From: Caryophanales bacterium UBA7057
Lineage (GTDB): Bacteria; Bacillota_I; Bacilli_A; RF39; UBA660
Direction of reading: 5' to 3'
NCBI GenBank assembly: GCA_002493865.1
Contig: DLAC01000013.1
Location: 1 to 16,283, forward strand
DNA: 16,283 nt
In this document: positions 8,098-15,944 of the stretch, one piece after another
Position numbering within the stretch: position 1 is the stretch's first letter
Layout: each line of letters opens with the position of its first letter
The notes under the pieces: generated by a model
What the model was told of the DNA's origin: nothing
Seen by the model: only the letters and a program-made list of their open reading frames with translations
Database searches by the model: none
Translations under genes and position numbers: made by a program

Positions 8098-8119
8098 ACT
8101 CACTCCCCCAGTTTTTAAG

Positions 8120-8150
8120 AAAGAAAAACACCTTAGAATTTCTAAAGTGT
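8120..8150 (-). terminator. Intrinsic terminator after the two-gene unknown unit
   Basis: ACACTTTAG (8150-8142) pairs with CTAAGGTGT (8136-8128), nine pairs with one U-G, around AAATT, and is followed by TTTTTCTTTCTT. It lies between the 77-residue gene and recD2 and has a textbook rho-independent form. Confidence 0.85.
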
Positions 8151-8170
8151 CAAAATTGTGATACTAGAAA

Positions 8171-8404
8171 TTATGCTTCTAAGTTTTTTTGTATCAAAAG
8201 GTGTAATGCATAGTCAACTTCATCCTTATCATCTAATCCCACTAAAATAGTTTCTGCTTCATTTTTTACTTGTTTTCTAACACACAAGTCTTCAGAATCT
8301 TTAATATTTGTCAAATAAATATAGGTTCCCTTATCATCAGGAATGGTATCAATGACTGCATAAGTTTCATTATTTTCTAATTGTTTGATACTATTATTAA
8401 TCAT
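8171..8404 (-). CDS. Hypothetical acidic 77-residue protein
   Basis: Not recognised with confidence. The protein (MINNSIKQLENNETYAVIDT...) shows an alternating hydrophobic pattern that suggests a beta-rich core (TYAVIDTI, GTYIYLTNI, DLCVRKQV, ETILVGL), then the acidic DDKDEVDYALHLLIQKN that probably forms a final helix. It has no signal peptide or membrane segment. Its length and layout are loosely like the DUF1292/YrzB small proteins, which sit near alaS in Bacillus; this is only a hint. The start codon overlaps the stop of the upstream 190-residue gene as ATGA (8404-8401), so the two are very likely translated as a coupled pair, and a strong terminator follows 20 bases after its TAA. A single Cys (C41) is present. 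Confidence 0.75.
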   Translation of the reverse strand: MINNSIKQLENNETYAVIDTIPDDKGTYIYLTNIKDSEDLCVRKQVKNEAETILVGLDDKDEVDYALHLLIQKNLEA

Positions 8405-8973
8405 GCAACTTTACTCCTCTCTGGATAAGTGCTTTCTGCTTGTTGTGATACACTTTCTTCCCCTATAACTTCGTCTTCATCAAAAATACTCTCTGGTTTT
8501 AATGGTGGGCTAGAAATTCCAACTGGTGCTGGGCTTACTTCTTTCGGCTCACCCAATGAAATTGGAGTGGTTAGTTCAAGACTTGGAATACTTTGATTTT
8601 TAGAATCCGAAAAAGATACTTCTCCCATTCCCAGTTGATTTTTTAATGCTGGAAGAATTGCTGTTCTTGTTTCTTCAACAAATTTTGCCAAGGTAGGATT
8701 TTTTCCAACATACATTTCTCCTGAAACAGTCTGATTCATCGTTCCATTTTGAACGCTATTTTGATAGACTCTTTCCATATTGAAAGAAGGCTTTTCTTCA
8801 ACATCTCCATTATTAATTTTTTGAATTTTACTTTCTAATTGATTCACTAGTTCTTGAATCTTAGATAAATCATGAGGGGTTGTGACTGCATCGCTTGATT
8901 GAAAAGAATTATTTTCTACTCCTACAGGTGTAACCACTTCATTTTGTTCACTGATTCCATTTTGATTATTCAT
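8401..8973 (-). CDS. Hypothetical 190-residue protein, largely disordered with a coiled-coil segment
   Basis: Not recognised. The N-terminal 33 residues and the C-terminal 70 are rich in Ser, Pro, Glu, Asn and Thr and look disordered. Between them are a predicted amphipathic or coiled-coil helix (LSKIQELVNQLESKIQKIN, 36-54) and a segment that looks more ordered (VSGEMYVGKNPTLAKFVEET, 83-102, then RTAILPALKNQLGMG). There is no Cys or Trp, no signal peptide and no membrane segment. It may be a scaffold or adaptor, which is inference from composition alone. The start at ATG 8973 has the SD AAGGTGA (8984-8978). A perfect sigma-A promoter lies directly upstream, so the leader is only about ten bases. 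The gene overlaps the 77-residue gene by four bases and the pair ends in a strong terminator. Confidence 0.8.
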   Translation of the reverse strand: MNNQNGISEQNEVVTPVGVENNSFQSSDAVTTPHDLSKIQELVNQLESKIQKINNGDVEEKPSFNMERVYQNSVQNGTMNQTVSGEMYVGKNPTLAKFVEETRTAILPALKNQLGMGEVSFSDSKNQSIPSLELTTPISLGEPKEVSPAPVGISSPPLKPESIFDEDEVIGEESVSQQAESTYPERSKVA

Positions 8974-8990
8974 ACTATCACCTTATTATC

Positions 8991-9019
8991 ATTATAGAAG
9001 AACTCACCTCATTTGTCAA
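8991..9019 (-). promoter_or_regulatory. Perfect-consensus sigma-A promoter of the two-gene unknown unit
   Basis: TTGACA (9019-9014) and TATAAT (8996-8991) both match the consensus at six of six positions with an ideal 17-base spacer. Transcription should start near 8984, which is the first base of the SD AAGGTGA, so the mRNA leader is extremely short. No operator-like repeat is seen over it, which suggests strong constitutive expression. Confidence 0.88.
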
Positions 9020-9057
9020 CAAATTCTACTTTATTGTCCGAGGAATCTCTTCTAAAT

Positions 9058-10371
9058 TCACCCATTTGTTACAAGGGTTTCTTGTTTCTTTTCACTCTCA
9101 CATGACACAGTTCCCAAACAGTATGGATACTGAATTTCAGAAAGGCTTACTAAAATCTTTTCTTCTTGCTCGAACGTTCCTGGAACTTTTACTAATAAGA
9201 AGTTACTTGTATGACCGATACTATAAGAAGAATCAGACCTCTCAATTAAGACTTCCATTTTTCTTCCTAAGAATTTTTCCATATAGTTTTTTTCCAAAGT
9301 GTTAGATAAATCTGTTAATTTTTTCACTCTTTCTTTTTTGATTGTTTCAGCTACTTGATTTGGAAAATGTGCTGCTGCCGTACCATTTCTCTTAGAGTAA
9401 GGAAATACATGTATTTTGGAAAAACCAATTTCCTGACAAAACTGATAACTCTCTTGAAACATTTCCTCTGTTTCTCCAGGGAAACCGACAATCACATCCG
9501 TAGAAATAGAAATATCTGGACGAATCTTCCTAATTGTTTCGATTTTCTTTAAATATTCTTCCTTCGTATATTTACGATTCATCGCCTTCATAATCTCACG
9601 ACTTCCCGACTGCAGTGGAATATGCAAGTGATTAGCAATGATTGGATTTTTTAAAAGTTCTAGTACGCTGTCATTCAGTTCTGTTTCTTCAATCGATGAA
9701 ATACGCAAACGATAAAGATTTGGAATTTCTAATATTTCTTTTAAAAGAGACGCAAAATCAGTTCCTAAATCTACTCCATAATTTCCCGTATGAATGCCAG
9801 TTAGTACAATTTCTTGATATCCATGATTTACCAAAGAAGTGATTTCTCGTAACACGAGTTCTGGTTTCTTACTTCTACATTTTCCACGAACAAATGGAAT
9901 AATACAGTAAGTACAAAAGTTCTCGCAGCCATCCTGAATTTTCACAAAGGCTCTAGTCTTATTTCCAAAAGAATGAATCTCCATATCTTCAAATTCGGTT
10001 CCTAAATCATCATAAAGATTTTTGATTTGCTTTTTCGTTTTAAAATACTCTTCTATGAGGGAAACGATTTTACTTTTATCTCTATTTCCAATTAAAATAT
10101 CTACGCCTTCCATCTCCGCTTTTTTGTTTGCCTCAATAAAGCATCCCATCGCTACAATACAAGCATCCGGGTTTCTTCTCATTGCTTGGTGAATCATTTT
10201 TCTACTTTTTGCGTCTGAGGTGTTTGTAACCGAACAAGTATTGATGATATAGATATCACACACTTCTGTAAAAGGCAAAATCTCATACCCGTTTTCTTTC
10301 AATAAATCTACTACATATTCACTCTCATAGGCATTCACCTTACAACCTAATGTATAAATTCCAACTTTCAT
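9058..10371 (-). CDS. mtaB: tRNA (t6A37) methylthiotransferase MtaB
   Basis: Radical SAM enzyme that adds a methylthio group to t6A37 of ANN-decoding tRNAs, giving ms2t6A. At 437 residues it has the family length. The N-terminal UPF0004 domain carries three cluster cysteines in LGC10KVNAYES, NTC46SVTNTSD and MGC77; the radical SAM domain has C149-x3-C153-x2-C156 (DGCENFCTYCIIPFVRG); GIHTGNYG, HIPLQSGS and DVIVGFPGET are typical downstream motifs; the last 70 residues form the TRAM RNA-binding domain. The opening MKVGIYTLGCKVNAYESE separates MtaB from MiaB and RimO. ATG 10371 has the SD GAGGTGA at a good distance. It follows addA by 29 bases and has its own extended -10 promoter over the addA stop codon. 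I see no clear terminator between its TGA and the next promoter. Confidence 0.96.
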   Translation of the reverse strand: MKVGIYTLGCKVNAYESEYVVDLLKENGYEILPFTEVCDIYIINTCSVTNTSDAKSRKMIHQAMRRNPDACIVAMGCFIEANKKAEMEGVDILIGNRDKSKIVSLIEEYFKTKKQIKNLYDDLGTEFEDMEIHSFGNKTRAFVKIQDGCENFCTYCIIPFVRGKCRSKKPELVLREITSLVNHGYQEIVLTGIHTGNYGVDLGTDFASLLKEILEIPNLYRLRISSIEETELNDSVLELLKNPIIANHLHIPLQSGSREIMKAMNRKYTKEEYLKKIETIRKIRPDISISTDVIVGFPGETEEMFQESYQFCQEIGFSKIHVFPYSKRNGTAAAHFPNQVAETIKKERVKKLTDLSNTLEKNYMEKFLGRKMEVLIERSDSSYSIGHTSNFLLVKVPGTFEQEEKILVSLSEIQYPYCLGTVSCESEKKQETLVTNG

Positions 10372-10394
10372 TATTTCACCTCAAAACTTGTTTT

Positions 10395-10423
10395 ATTATA
10401 TCATAGCTCACTTAGCTTTTCAT
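10395..10423 (-). promoter_or_regulatory. Promoter of mtaB embedded in the end of addA
   Basis: TATAAT (10400-10395) is preceded by TGA (10403-10401), which is also the addA stop codon, giving an extended TGnTATAAT -10. ATGAAA (10423-10418), 17 bases upstream, matches the -35 consensus at four of six positions. Transcription should start near 10388, leaving a leader of about 17 bases with the mtaB SD. Confidence 0.65.
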
Positions 10424-13400
10424 CTAGAATCGAATATAAATAAATACGTGTCTTCTTCTTAGTAACCGATTCAATATAAGTTTGATATCCTTTTAATTGT
10501 TTTTGATACTGATCATCTGTAATTTTCTTTAATTTATAATCAATAATATCAATATGATCTGAATAAACAAGCATTAAATCAATCACACCATGTAGTTCTT
10601 TTCCTTCGCGATTCTCTATAAATTCATATTCTTTATAGATGGTAGCGTCCTTTCTCTTTGAAAGAATTGGTAAATCTAAAAGTTTCTTTATTTTGTTTGC
10701 GACCCAAGAATCAATATTAGAAAAATCGGGTTGATTAAAGTCTAAATACTCTAACGCACGATGAATTTCTTTTCCCAGTGTAATATTCTTTTGCCCACTT
10801 TTACTCAGTAATTCATGAATATTCTTTGAAAATTTTTCTTTTTCTTGTTCTTCTTCTACTATTTGAATCTCAGACACAGAAATTCTTTCTGCTGTAGGTT
10901 CTATAATTTCTTTTAAATTTTTACTATTTCTCTTTTTATAATCCTGAGACATAGGAATCCTACTTAAATCTATTTCTTTGATATAGTCTGTCAGTTGCTC
11001 ATAAATACTTTTTAAAAAGTCCAAGAAAGAGCGATACTTTAATCTAAAATGATCTTCGACTACCCCATCTTCTAGATGATTATCTTCTTCATTCAAATCC
11101 GCAACAAATATCATTTTTTCCTTACATCTTGTAACAGCCACATAAAATAGCCGAATCTTCTCACTAATTTCATCCCGATAATATTTATCTTTTAGTAATG
11201 TCTTATAAATGGTATCTCCATAGCCTTCTTTAAAATATGGTGTAATGATTCCATACGTATTATCAAATAAAATCTTTTCTTTTAATTCTTTTACATTGAA
11301 ACTAGAAGACAATCCTGGAAAATAACAAATCGGATATTCAAGACCTTTCGATTTATGAATCGTCATAATTTGAACACTATTTGTAGATTCACTATTCATA
11401 GGAATCTTTATCTCTTCTTTATGATCAATCATCTGTTTTAAAAATGATGAGAATTCTTCCAGTGTATATCCAATATTTTTTAAATTAGAAGCCATCTGAA
11501 TGATATATTCTAGATTATTCGTCGATAATTCAATATTTCCTACTCGTATTAATTTTGTGTAAAAGCCAAACTCTTCAATTAACTGAATTAAAATATTTTC
11601 AATATCTAATGTATGAATCTTGGAAAAAAGTGGTTCTAGATGATGATATATTTCTGTATCTTGGTATGTCTTTTCCTTTAAAATATCAAAAAGTTCCTGA
11701 TCACTCATACAAAATAAGTAACTTCTTCCAATACTCAAAAAAGAATACCTGAAAACATCATCAAATTCTTTCTTAGATCCTTTTAATAATAACACAATCA
11801 GATGATGAACCAAATAAATTTCCATCTGATCCATGATATTTTCATCTCTTAATACAGTCAGAGGAATTTTCTCATATTCAAAAATCTTCTTATACAATGG
11901 AAAGTCTCTACTTTTATCTAACAAAATCACAAAATCTTGATAACGAATGTCTCGTAGTACTTTATTTTTGCTATCAAATATTTGATAGTGATTACGTATT
12001 TTTTCTTTAATATCATGAGCAATGATAAAGATTTCTGTCTCTTCTTTCGTATAGTCACTTTCTTTTGAATATGTATAATTATAAAATTCCATTTGGTAAG
12101 GTTGATTCGTCTTTCCCTCATTTTGATAAGATTCATTTCCAAAAACCATTTGATGACTAGAAGCATACTCTGCTCCGCCAAACTCATCATCCATAATGAG
12201 ATTAAAAATATGATTAATATCTTCTAATACTTCACTTCGACTACGAAAATTTTTTACCAAATCAATTTTATATCCACCAATATCCTTGGAATAAGAATCA
12301 TATTTATTTTTAAAAATATACGGATTCGCATTTCGGAAACGATAGATGGATTGTTTAATATCTCCCACCATATACACATTATCATTTTCAATCAGTCGAA
12401 TAAATTCTTCTTGTAAATCACTTGTATCCTGATATTCATCAATCATGATTTCTTCAAACGAATCTTTAATTTCCTTTCGAATATCTTCATGATCTAAAAC
12501 CAATTGAATGACTAGTTTACTAATATCTACAAATTCAAAAGCATCATGTTCATACTTGTATTTTAAAATTTTCTGGTCCAACATGCGAATAATTTCTATC
12601 ATGATTTCGATATAATCTTTGGTAGAAAGAATCGTTTCTAAAATGTCTTTAGAGTCTTCATAGATACATTTTTCACTAAGAGAATCTACTAAATCCTTAA
12701 TTCTTTTTTTACTTTCCTTGACTGTATCGGATGACTGATTAGGAAGTCTTGGTGGATTCCAATCATCCATTGCTTGCCTCAGTTCATCATAGGTTGTACT
12801 TTCTAATAGTGGTCTTAATGTACTTAAGAATTGATCGTAAAAGTCTCCATCCACTTCTTGCCGAATGATATCTAATTCTTTATAAATGGTATCCAACTCA
12901 CGTTTTAAAAGTCTTTCAAATTCTTTGACGCCTTCTTCCAATTGCTTATCTTCAAATCTTTTTAAATAATTATTTAGATACTCTTCCTTATCATATTTCA
13001 TATCTAATTTTTCATTCACTTTTAATATCGATTTCTTTAATTCTTGATCATCTTTCATACAAAAGTCACGAATCAAATGATCAAATTTAGAATTTCCACT
13101 ATGATATAGTTCTTCAAAAATTTCATTTAAATATTGTTCCTTTGTCAGTGACATAATATTTTCATCAATAATACTTACTTGGCTTGAAATATTTAAAACA
13201 GAATGATACTTTTTAACAATAGATAATGCGAAAGAATCAAAAGTAGTAATATAGGCTTTCTCTATTTTTTCTAACTGATCCGTAAGACCTGCTTCTTTCA
13301 ATTTCTCGCGAATTCGAATCATCATTTCATAAGCTGCAGCTTTGGTGAATGTTAGAATTAAGAGTTTATCTATATCGACTCCACCTTTTACTTTCCGAAG

Positions 13401-13511
13401 GGCTCTTTCTGAAAGTACCGCTGTTTTCCCACTACCTGCTCCTGCACTTACAATGATGTTCTTTCCTTCTTTATCAATTGCTTCCTGTTGTTCCTTCGTC
13501 CAATTCGGCAT
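10401..13511 (-). CDS. addA: AddA/RexA, helicase-nuclease subunit of AddAB
   Basis: ATP-dependent 3'-5' helicase and nuclease that, with AddB, resects double-strand breaks for RecA loading. All UvrD-like motifs are present: Walker A VSAGAGSGKTAVL (about 21-33), DEYQDT (358-363), VGDIKQSIYRFR (382-393), NFRSRSEVL (421-429), IMTIHKSKGLEYP (715-727) and FYVAVTRCKEKM (789-800). The C-terminal PD-(D/E)xK nuclease shows GKEIHRALEYLDF (H917), GVIDLM (D978), DIIDYK (D991, K993) and QLKGYQTY, so it appears active. About 1036 residues is short against roughly 1230 in Bacillus. The longest frame starts at GTG 13520, but that GTG lies inside a perfect SD AGGAGGTGA (13525-13517), so ATG 13511 is the likely start. 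It overlaps addB by 38 bases, which implies coupled translation and matched subunit amounts. Confidence 0.96.
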   Translation of the reverse strand: MPNWTKEQQEAIDKEGKNIIVSAGAGSGKTAVLSERALRKVKGGVDIDKLLILTFTKAAAYEMMIRIREKLKEAGLTDQLEKIEKAYITTFDSFALSIVKKYHSVLNISSQVSIIDENIMSLTKEQYLNEIFEELYHSGNSKFDHLIRDFCMKDDQELKKSILKVNEKLDMKYDKEEYLNNYLKRFEDKQLEEGVKEFERLLKRELDTIYKELDIIRQEVDGDFYDQFLSTLRPLLESTTYDELRQAMDDWNPPRLPNQSSDTVKESKKRIKDLVDSLSEKCIYEDSKDILETILSTKDYIEIMIEIIRMLDQKILKYKYEHDAFEFVDISKLVIQLVLDHEDIRKEIKDSFEEIMIDEYQDTSDLQEEFIRLIENDNVYMVGDIKQSIYRFRNANPYIFKNKYDSYSKDIGGYKIDLVKNFRSRSEVLEDINHIFNLIMDDEFGGAEYASSHQMVFGNESYQNEGKTNQPYQMEFYNYTYSKESDYTKEETEIFIIAHDIKEKIRNHYQIFDSKNKVLRDIRYQDFVILLDKSRDFPLYKKIFEYEKIPLTVLRDENIMDQMEIYLVHHLIVLLLKGSKKEFDDVFRYSFLSIGRSYLFCMSDQELFDILKEKTYQDTEIYHHLEPLFSKIHTLDIENILIQLIEEFGFYTKLIRVGNIELSTNNLEYIIQMASNLKNIGYTLEEFSSFLKQMIDHKEEIKIPMNSESTNSVQIMTIHKSKGLEYPICYFPGLSSSFNVKELKEKILFDNTYGIITPYFKEGYGDTIYKTLLKDKYYRDEISEKIRLFYVAVTRCKEKMIFVADLNEEDNHLEDGVVEDHFRLKYRSFLDFLKSIYEQLTDYIKEIDLSRIPMSQDYKKRNSKNLKEIIEPTAERISVSEIQIVEEEQEKEKFSKNIHELLSKSGQKNITLGKEIHRALEYLDFNQPDFSNIDSWVANKIKKLLDLPILSKRKDATIYKEYEFIENREGKELHGVIDLMLVYSDHIDIIDYKLKKITDDQYQKQLKGYQTYIESVTKKKTRIYLYSILDEKLSEL

Positions 13512-15879
13512 CTTCTTCACCTCCTAGAAAGTCTAATTTTTTATATTCTTTGAAAGAAACAATATCTTCTTCTCTTCGAAAACAGATATCTTGAAACTTA
13601 CAATACTGACATCCAATTAAATCTTTTCCGATTCTTTTTGGATTAATTTTAAAATCTGCGTTTCGAATCATACCATCTGCTTCTTTAATTTTTTCTTCTA
13701 CAATATTTTCTAATTTCTCAAACTTTTCTTGATTGAGTACTTTAGAATATGCATAAAATCCATTTTTTGTTTTTCGCAAATTTCGAATGACAGAACTATT
13801 TTCATAAGAATCATCAAATTTTTCTAATAATTCTTCCTCATCGATAGCAAATCCTTCTAGTTTTAAACTATTTTCTCGTTCCGCTTTATAATCTTTCTTT
13901 CGCTGTCTCTTAATTTCTTTATTAATCATTCTTTGAAGAAATATCCCTACAACTTTTGGAGAAGAAAATTTTTTACTGTGATTTACTAAATATAAATAAA
14001 CTGGAAGTTGCATACCAATTCCATAAATTACATGATTCAAATTGGTAGGAAGTTGTCCCGTTTTATAATCAATGATGGCTAAATACGTATGTCCTCCTTC
14101 TTCCAAATACATAATTTTATCTACGATTCCCTTAAAGGATGTTTCAAAAAGTTCATCTTTAGAAATGGGAAGAACAAATACCTCCTCATGGAGTTCCTTT
14201 TGAAACGTAGTATGCTCCTTTTGCTTTTTTAGTATTTCGATATCAAAAAAGAGTTCGTCTCTCAATTTATTTAAAAGAAATTTTTCGCAATCTGAAAATT
14301 CATAGCTTTCTACTTCGTTTCTAAATGTCTCATCAAAGTCAAAGTTAGGCTCTAATGAATGTTCTAAGACACCATGAAAAACATTTCCAATATTCGTAGA
14401 AAAGGTACTTTCAAATGGGTCAATTTTTAAAATATTCGATAAGTAATAGCGAAAACTACATTTATAAAAATTATTAATATGAGAATAAGATAAAGTTAAT
14501 TTTTGATTTAAGTATTTCGATAGTTCTTCTTTCGAAATTCCAGTAAATTGATTCCGATAGGTCATATATGGAACTTGAGAATATGTGTAATAAAGCTGAT
14601 TTAAATTTCTAGCGATGATTCCATATTTATTTAACTGATCCAAATACCTAGCAAGTAACACTTGATTATAAAGATTTGAATCTAAGTAACTGGAAGACAT
14701 TTCTTTTTTTGCTAAATTTAACTCTTCAATCAATAAAGACGGATTATATGGATTAAAAGCACTTTTCTTTTTATAAGTAATCGTTAAATGAGACGTACCA
14801 GAAAGGATTCTTTTCCATGTATCCTTCTCTACTTTATTTTGTTCATCACTTGTAAAAAGACCTAGTTCTGTCTTTTCACTATCTGATAAGAAGTCCTCAT
14901 TCTTATAAACTTTTGGAACATTTTCTTGATTAAATCCTAATAAAAAGGAATAATCATCCTCTTCAATCTGTTCTAAGTTCACGCATTCAATACAATTTTT
15001 TAAATGATTTCTTGGAAATGTCACTTTTTTAAAATCATTTTCAATGAGTTCTTTTAATTCAAAGGGAGTACCTGTATGCCATGTATATTCATTCAATACA
15101 TGAATGATATCATCAATTTCTATCGTATTTGAAAACTCGTTTTTTAGTCTTTCTACTAATTTTTCTAACGATTCCTCTTCTTCTAAGTATTTTAAAGTAG
15201 TCTTACCAAGAAAGGTTTCAAAAATTTTACTTTCTTCTTCGATATCAATTGGAATATGTAAAAGCTTAAAAATTCTTCGAATTGGATTTCGATATTCTGG
15301 AAATAAGGAAAGAATTTTAATTTTTTCTAAAGGAATTCCCTCCTTGATTTTATGAAGAATTTCGCCACCCACAAATCCAATTTCCTCTTCAATATCAGAA
15401 AATTGATAAACTGTTTGCATTTCCTTTTTTTCTAATTTTGATTCCATAATCTTGGCATTGAATTGACGAAATAAGTCTTGATAAAAAGGAGCCAATTGGT
15501 ACCCATATACAACCACTTTGACCGTTTCTAAATAAGAATGGAAATAAGGGTTTCTTTCTAACAAGTGATTCTTTTCTAAATCCTCTAATATTTCTTTTAA
15601 ATGATTTAGTTTCTTGCTTTGATAACTAGGGCGAACTAAAAATGGAAGATATTTTGCTACTTCTTCTATAATGGATATCTTTTGTTTTTCTCGCTTCAAG
15701 AGATAAAAATAAGCTTCTTTCTTTACACGAAAAAAATAGTTTTCCAAAAATTCTTCCATAGTCATAAATTTCACTGGAACTATTTTTCCTTTTTTAGAAA
15801 ACTTAGTCAATAATTGATTCTTAAATGGAACCGTTGTAATCAAAAGCGTAGGCTCTATAATGTTATCCAAATCATCCAT
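13474..15879 (-). CDS. addB: AddB/RexB, nuclease subunit of AddAB, compact form
   Basis: Partner of AddA in break resection. The N-terminal helicase-like half has no Walker A: where Bacillus AddB has GRAGTGKT, this protein has only LLITTVPFKNQLLTKF. This resembles streptococcal RexB, where AddA is the sole motor. Helicase relics remain, such as FLLGFNQENVPK followed by FLSDSEKTELGL (about 312-341). The C-terminal nuclease is intact: GNVFHGVLEH (H502), KGIVDKI (D587), IIDYKTG (D604, K606) and MQLPVYLY (Q624). The AddB iron-sulfur cluster cysteines are also present: C474 (YKCSFR) and C757-x2-C760-x5-C766. About 801 residues is much shorter than the 1100-1170 usual in Bacillus and Lactococcus. 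GTG 15888 opens the frame but is part of the SD AGGTGA (15890-15885), so ATG 15879 is preferred. The 3' end overlaps addA. Confidence 0.92.
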   Translation of the reverse strand: MDDLDNIIEPTLLITTVPFKNQLLTKFSKKGKIVPVKFMTMEEFLENYFFRVKKEAYFYLLKREKQKISIIEEVAKYLPFLVRPSYQSKKLNHLKEILEDLEKNHLLERNPYFHSYLETVKVVVYGYQLAPFYQDLFRQFNAKIMESKLEKKEMQTVYQFSDIEEEIGFVGGEILHKIKEGIPLEKIKILSLFPEYRNPIRRIFKLLHIPIDIEEESKIFETFLGKTTLKYLEEEESLEKLVERLKNEFSNTIEIDDIIHVLNEYTWHTGTPFELKELIENDFKKVTFPRNHLKNCIECVNLEQIEEDDYSFLLGFNQENVPKVYKNEDFLSDSEKTELGLFTSDEQNKVEKDTWKRILSGTSHLTITYKKKSAFNPYNPSLLIEELNLAKKEMSSSYLDSNLYNQVLLARYLDQLNKYGIIARNLNQLYYTYSQVPYMTYRNQFTGISKEELSKYLNQKLTLSYSHINNFYKCSFRYYLSNILKIDPFESTFSTNIGNVFHGVLEHSLEPNFDFDETFRNEVESYEFSDCEKFLLNKLRDELFFDIEILKKQKEHTTFQKELHEEVFVLPISKDELFETSFKGIVDKIMYLEEGGHTYLAIIDYKTGQLPTNLNHVIYGIGMQLPVYLYLVNHSKKFSSPKVVGIFLQRMINKEIKRQRKKDYKAERENSLKLEGFAIDEEELLEKFDDSYENSSVIRNLRKTKNGFYAYSKVLNQEKFEKLENIVEEKIKEADGMIRNADFKINPKRIGKDLIGCQYCKFQDICFRREEDIVSFKEYKKLDFLGGEEDAELDEGTTGSN

Positions 15880-15896
15880 AATTATCACCTACTTAC

Positions 15897-15924
15897 ATTA
15901 TACCAAAAAAATGCTTTCGGTTAA
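15897..15924 (-). promoter_or_regulatory. Promoter of addB-addA
   Basis: TATAAT (15902-15897) is preceded by TGG (15905-15903), an extended -10. TTAACC (15924-15919), 16 bases upstream, matches the -35 consensus at four of six positions and is at the same time the loop of the pyruvate kinase terminator. The SD of addB follows directly, so the leader is about ten bases. Confidence 0.65.
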
Positions 15925-15933
15925 GAAAACATT
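15904..15933 (-). terminator. Intrinsic terminator of pyruvate kinase
   Basis: AATGTTTTC (15933-15925) pairs with GAAAGCATT (15918-15910), nine pairs with one U-G, around the loop TTAACC, followed by TTTTT. It begins 12 bases after the pyk stop codon. Confidence 0.85.
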
Positions 15934-15944
15934 TTGAAATATTA

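Noticed and set aside
8148..8153. Perfect TTGACA at the foot of the terminator before recD2 as a recD2 promoter
   Set aside because: No acceptable -10 box lies 16-18 bases downstream; it is kept only as part of the finding on recD2 expression.
8401..8973. Secreted or surface protein because of the Ser/Pro/Thr-rich composition
   Set aside because: There is no signal peptide, membrane helix, lipobox or sorting motif, so a cytoplasmic location is more likely.
9066..9842. Three plus-strand frames opposite mtaB
   Set aside because: mtaB is intact with all cluster cysteines; these frames are its antisense shadows.
11555..13527. Frames on either strand inside addA, including one over its start
   Set aside because: addA is continuous with all motifs in order, so these are out-of-frame readings.
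15104..15355. Plus-strand 83-codon serine-rich frame opposite addB
   Set aside because: Serine-rich content is the usual antisense of Glu/Lys/Asp-rich coding DNA; there is no independent support.
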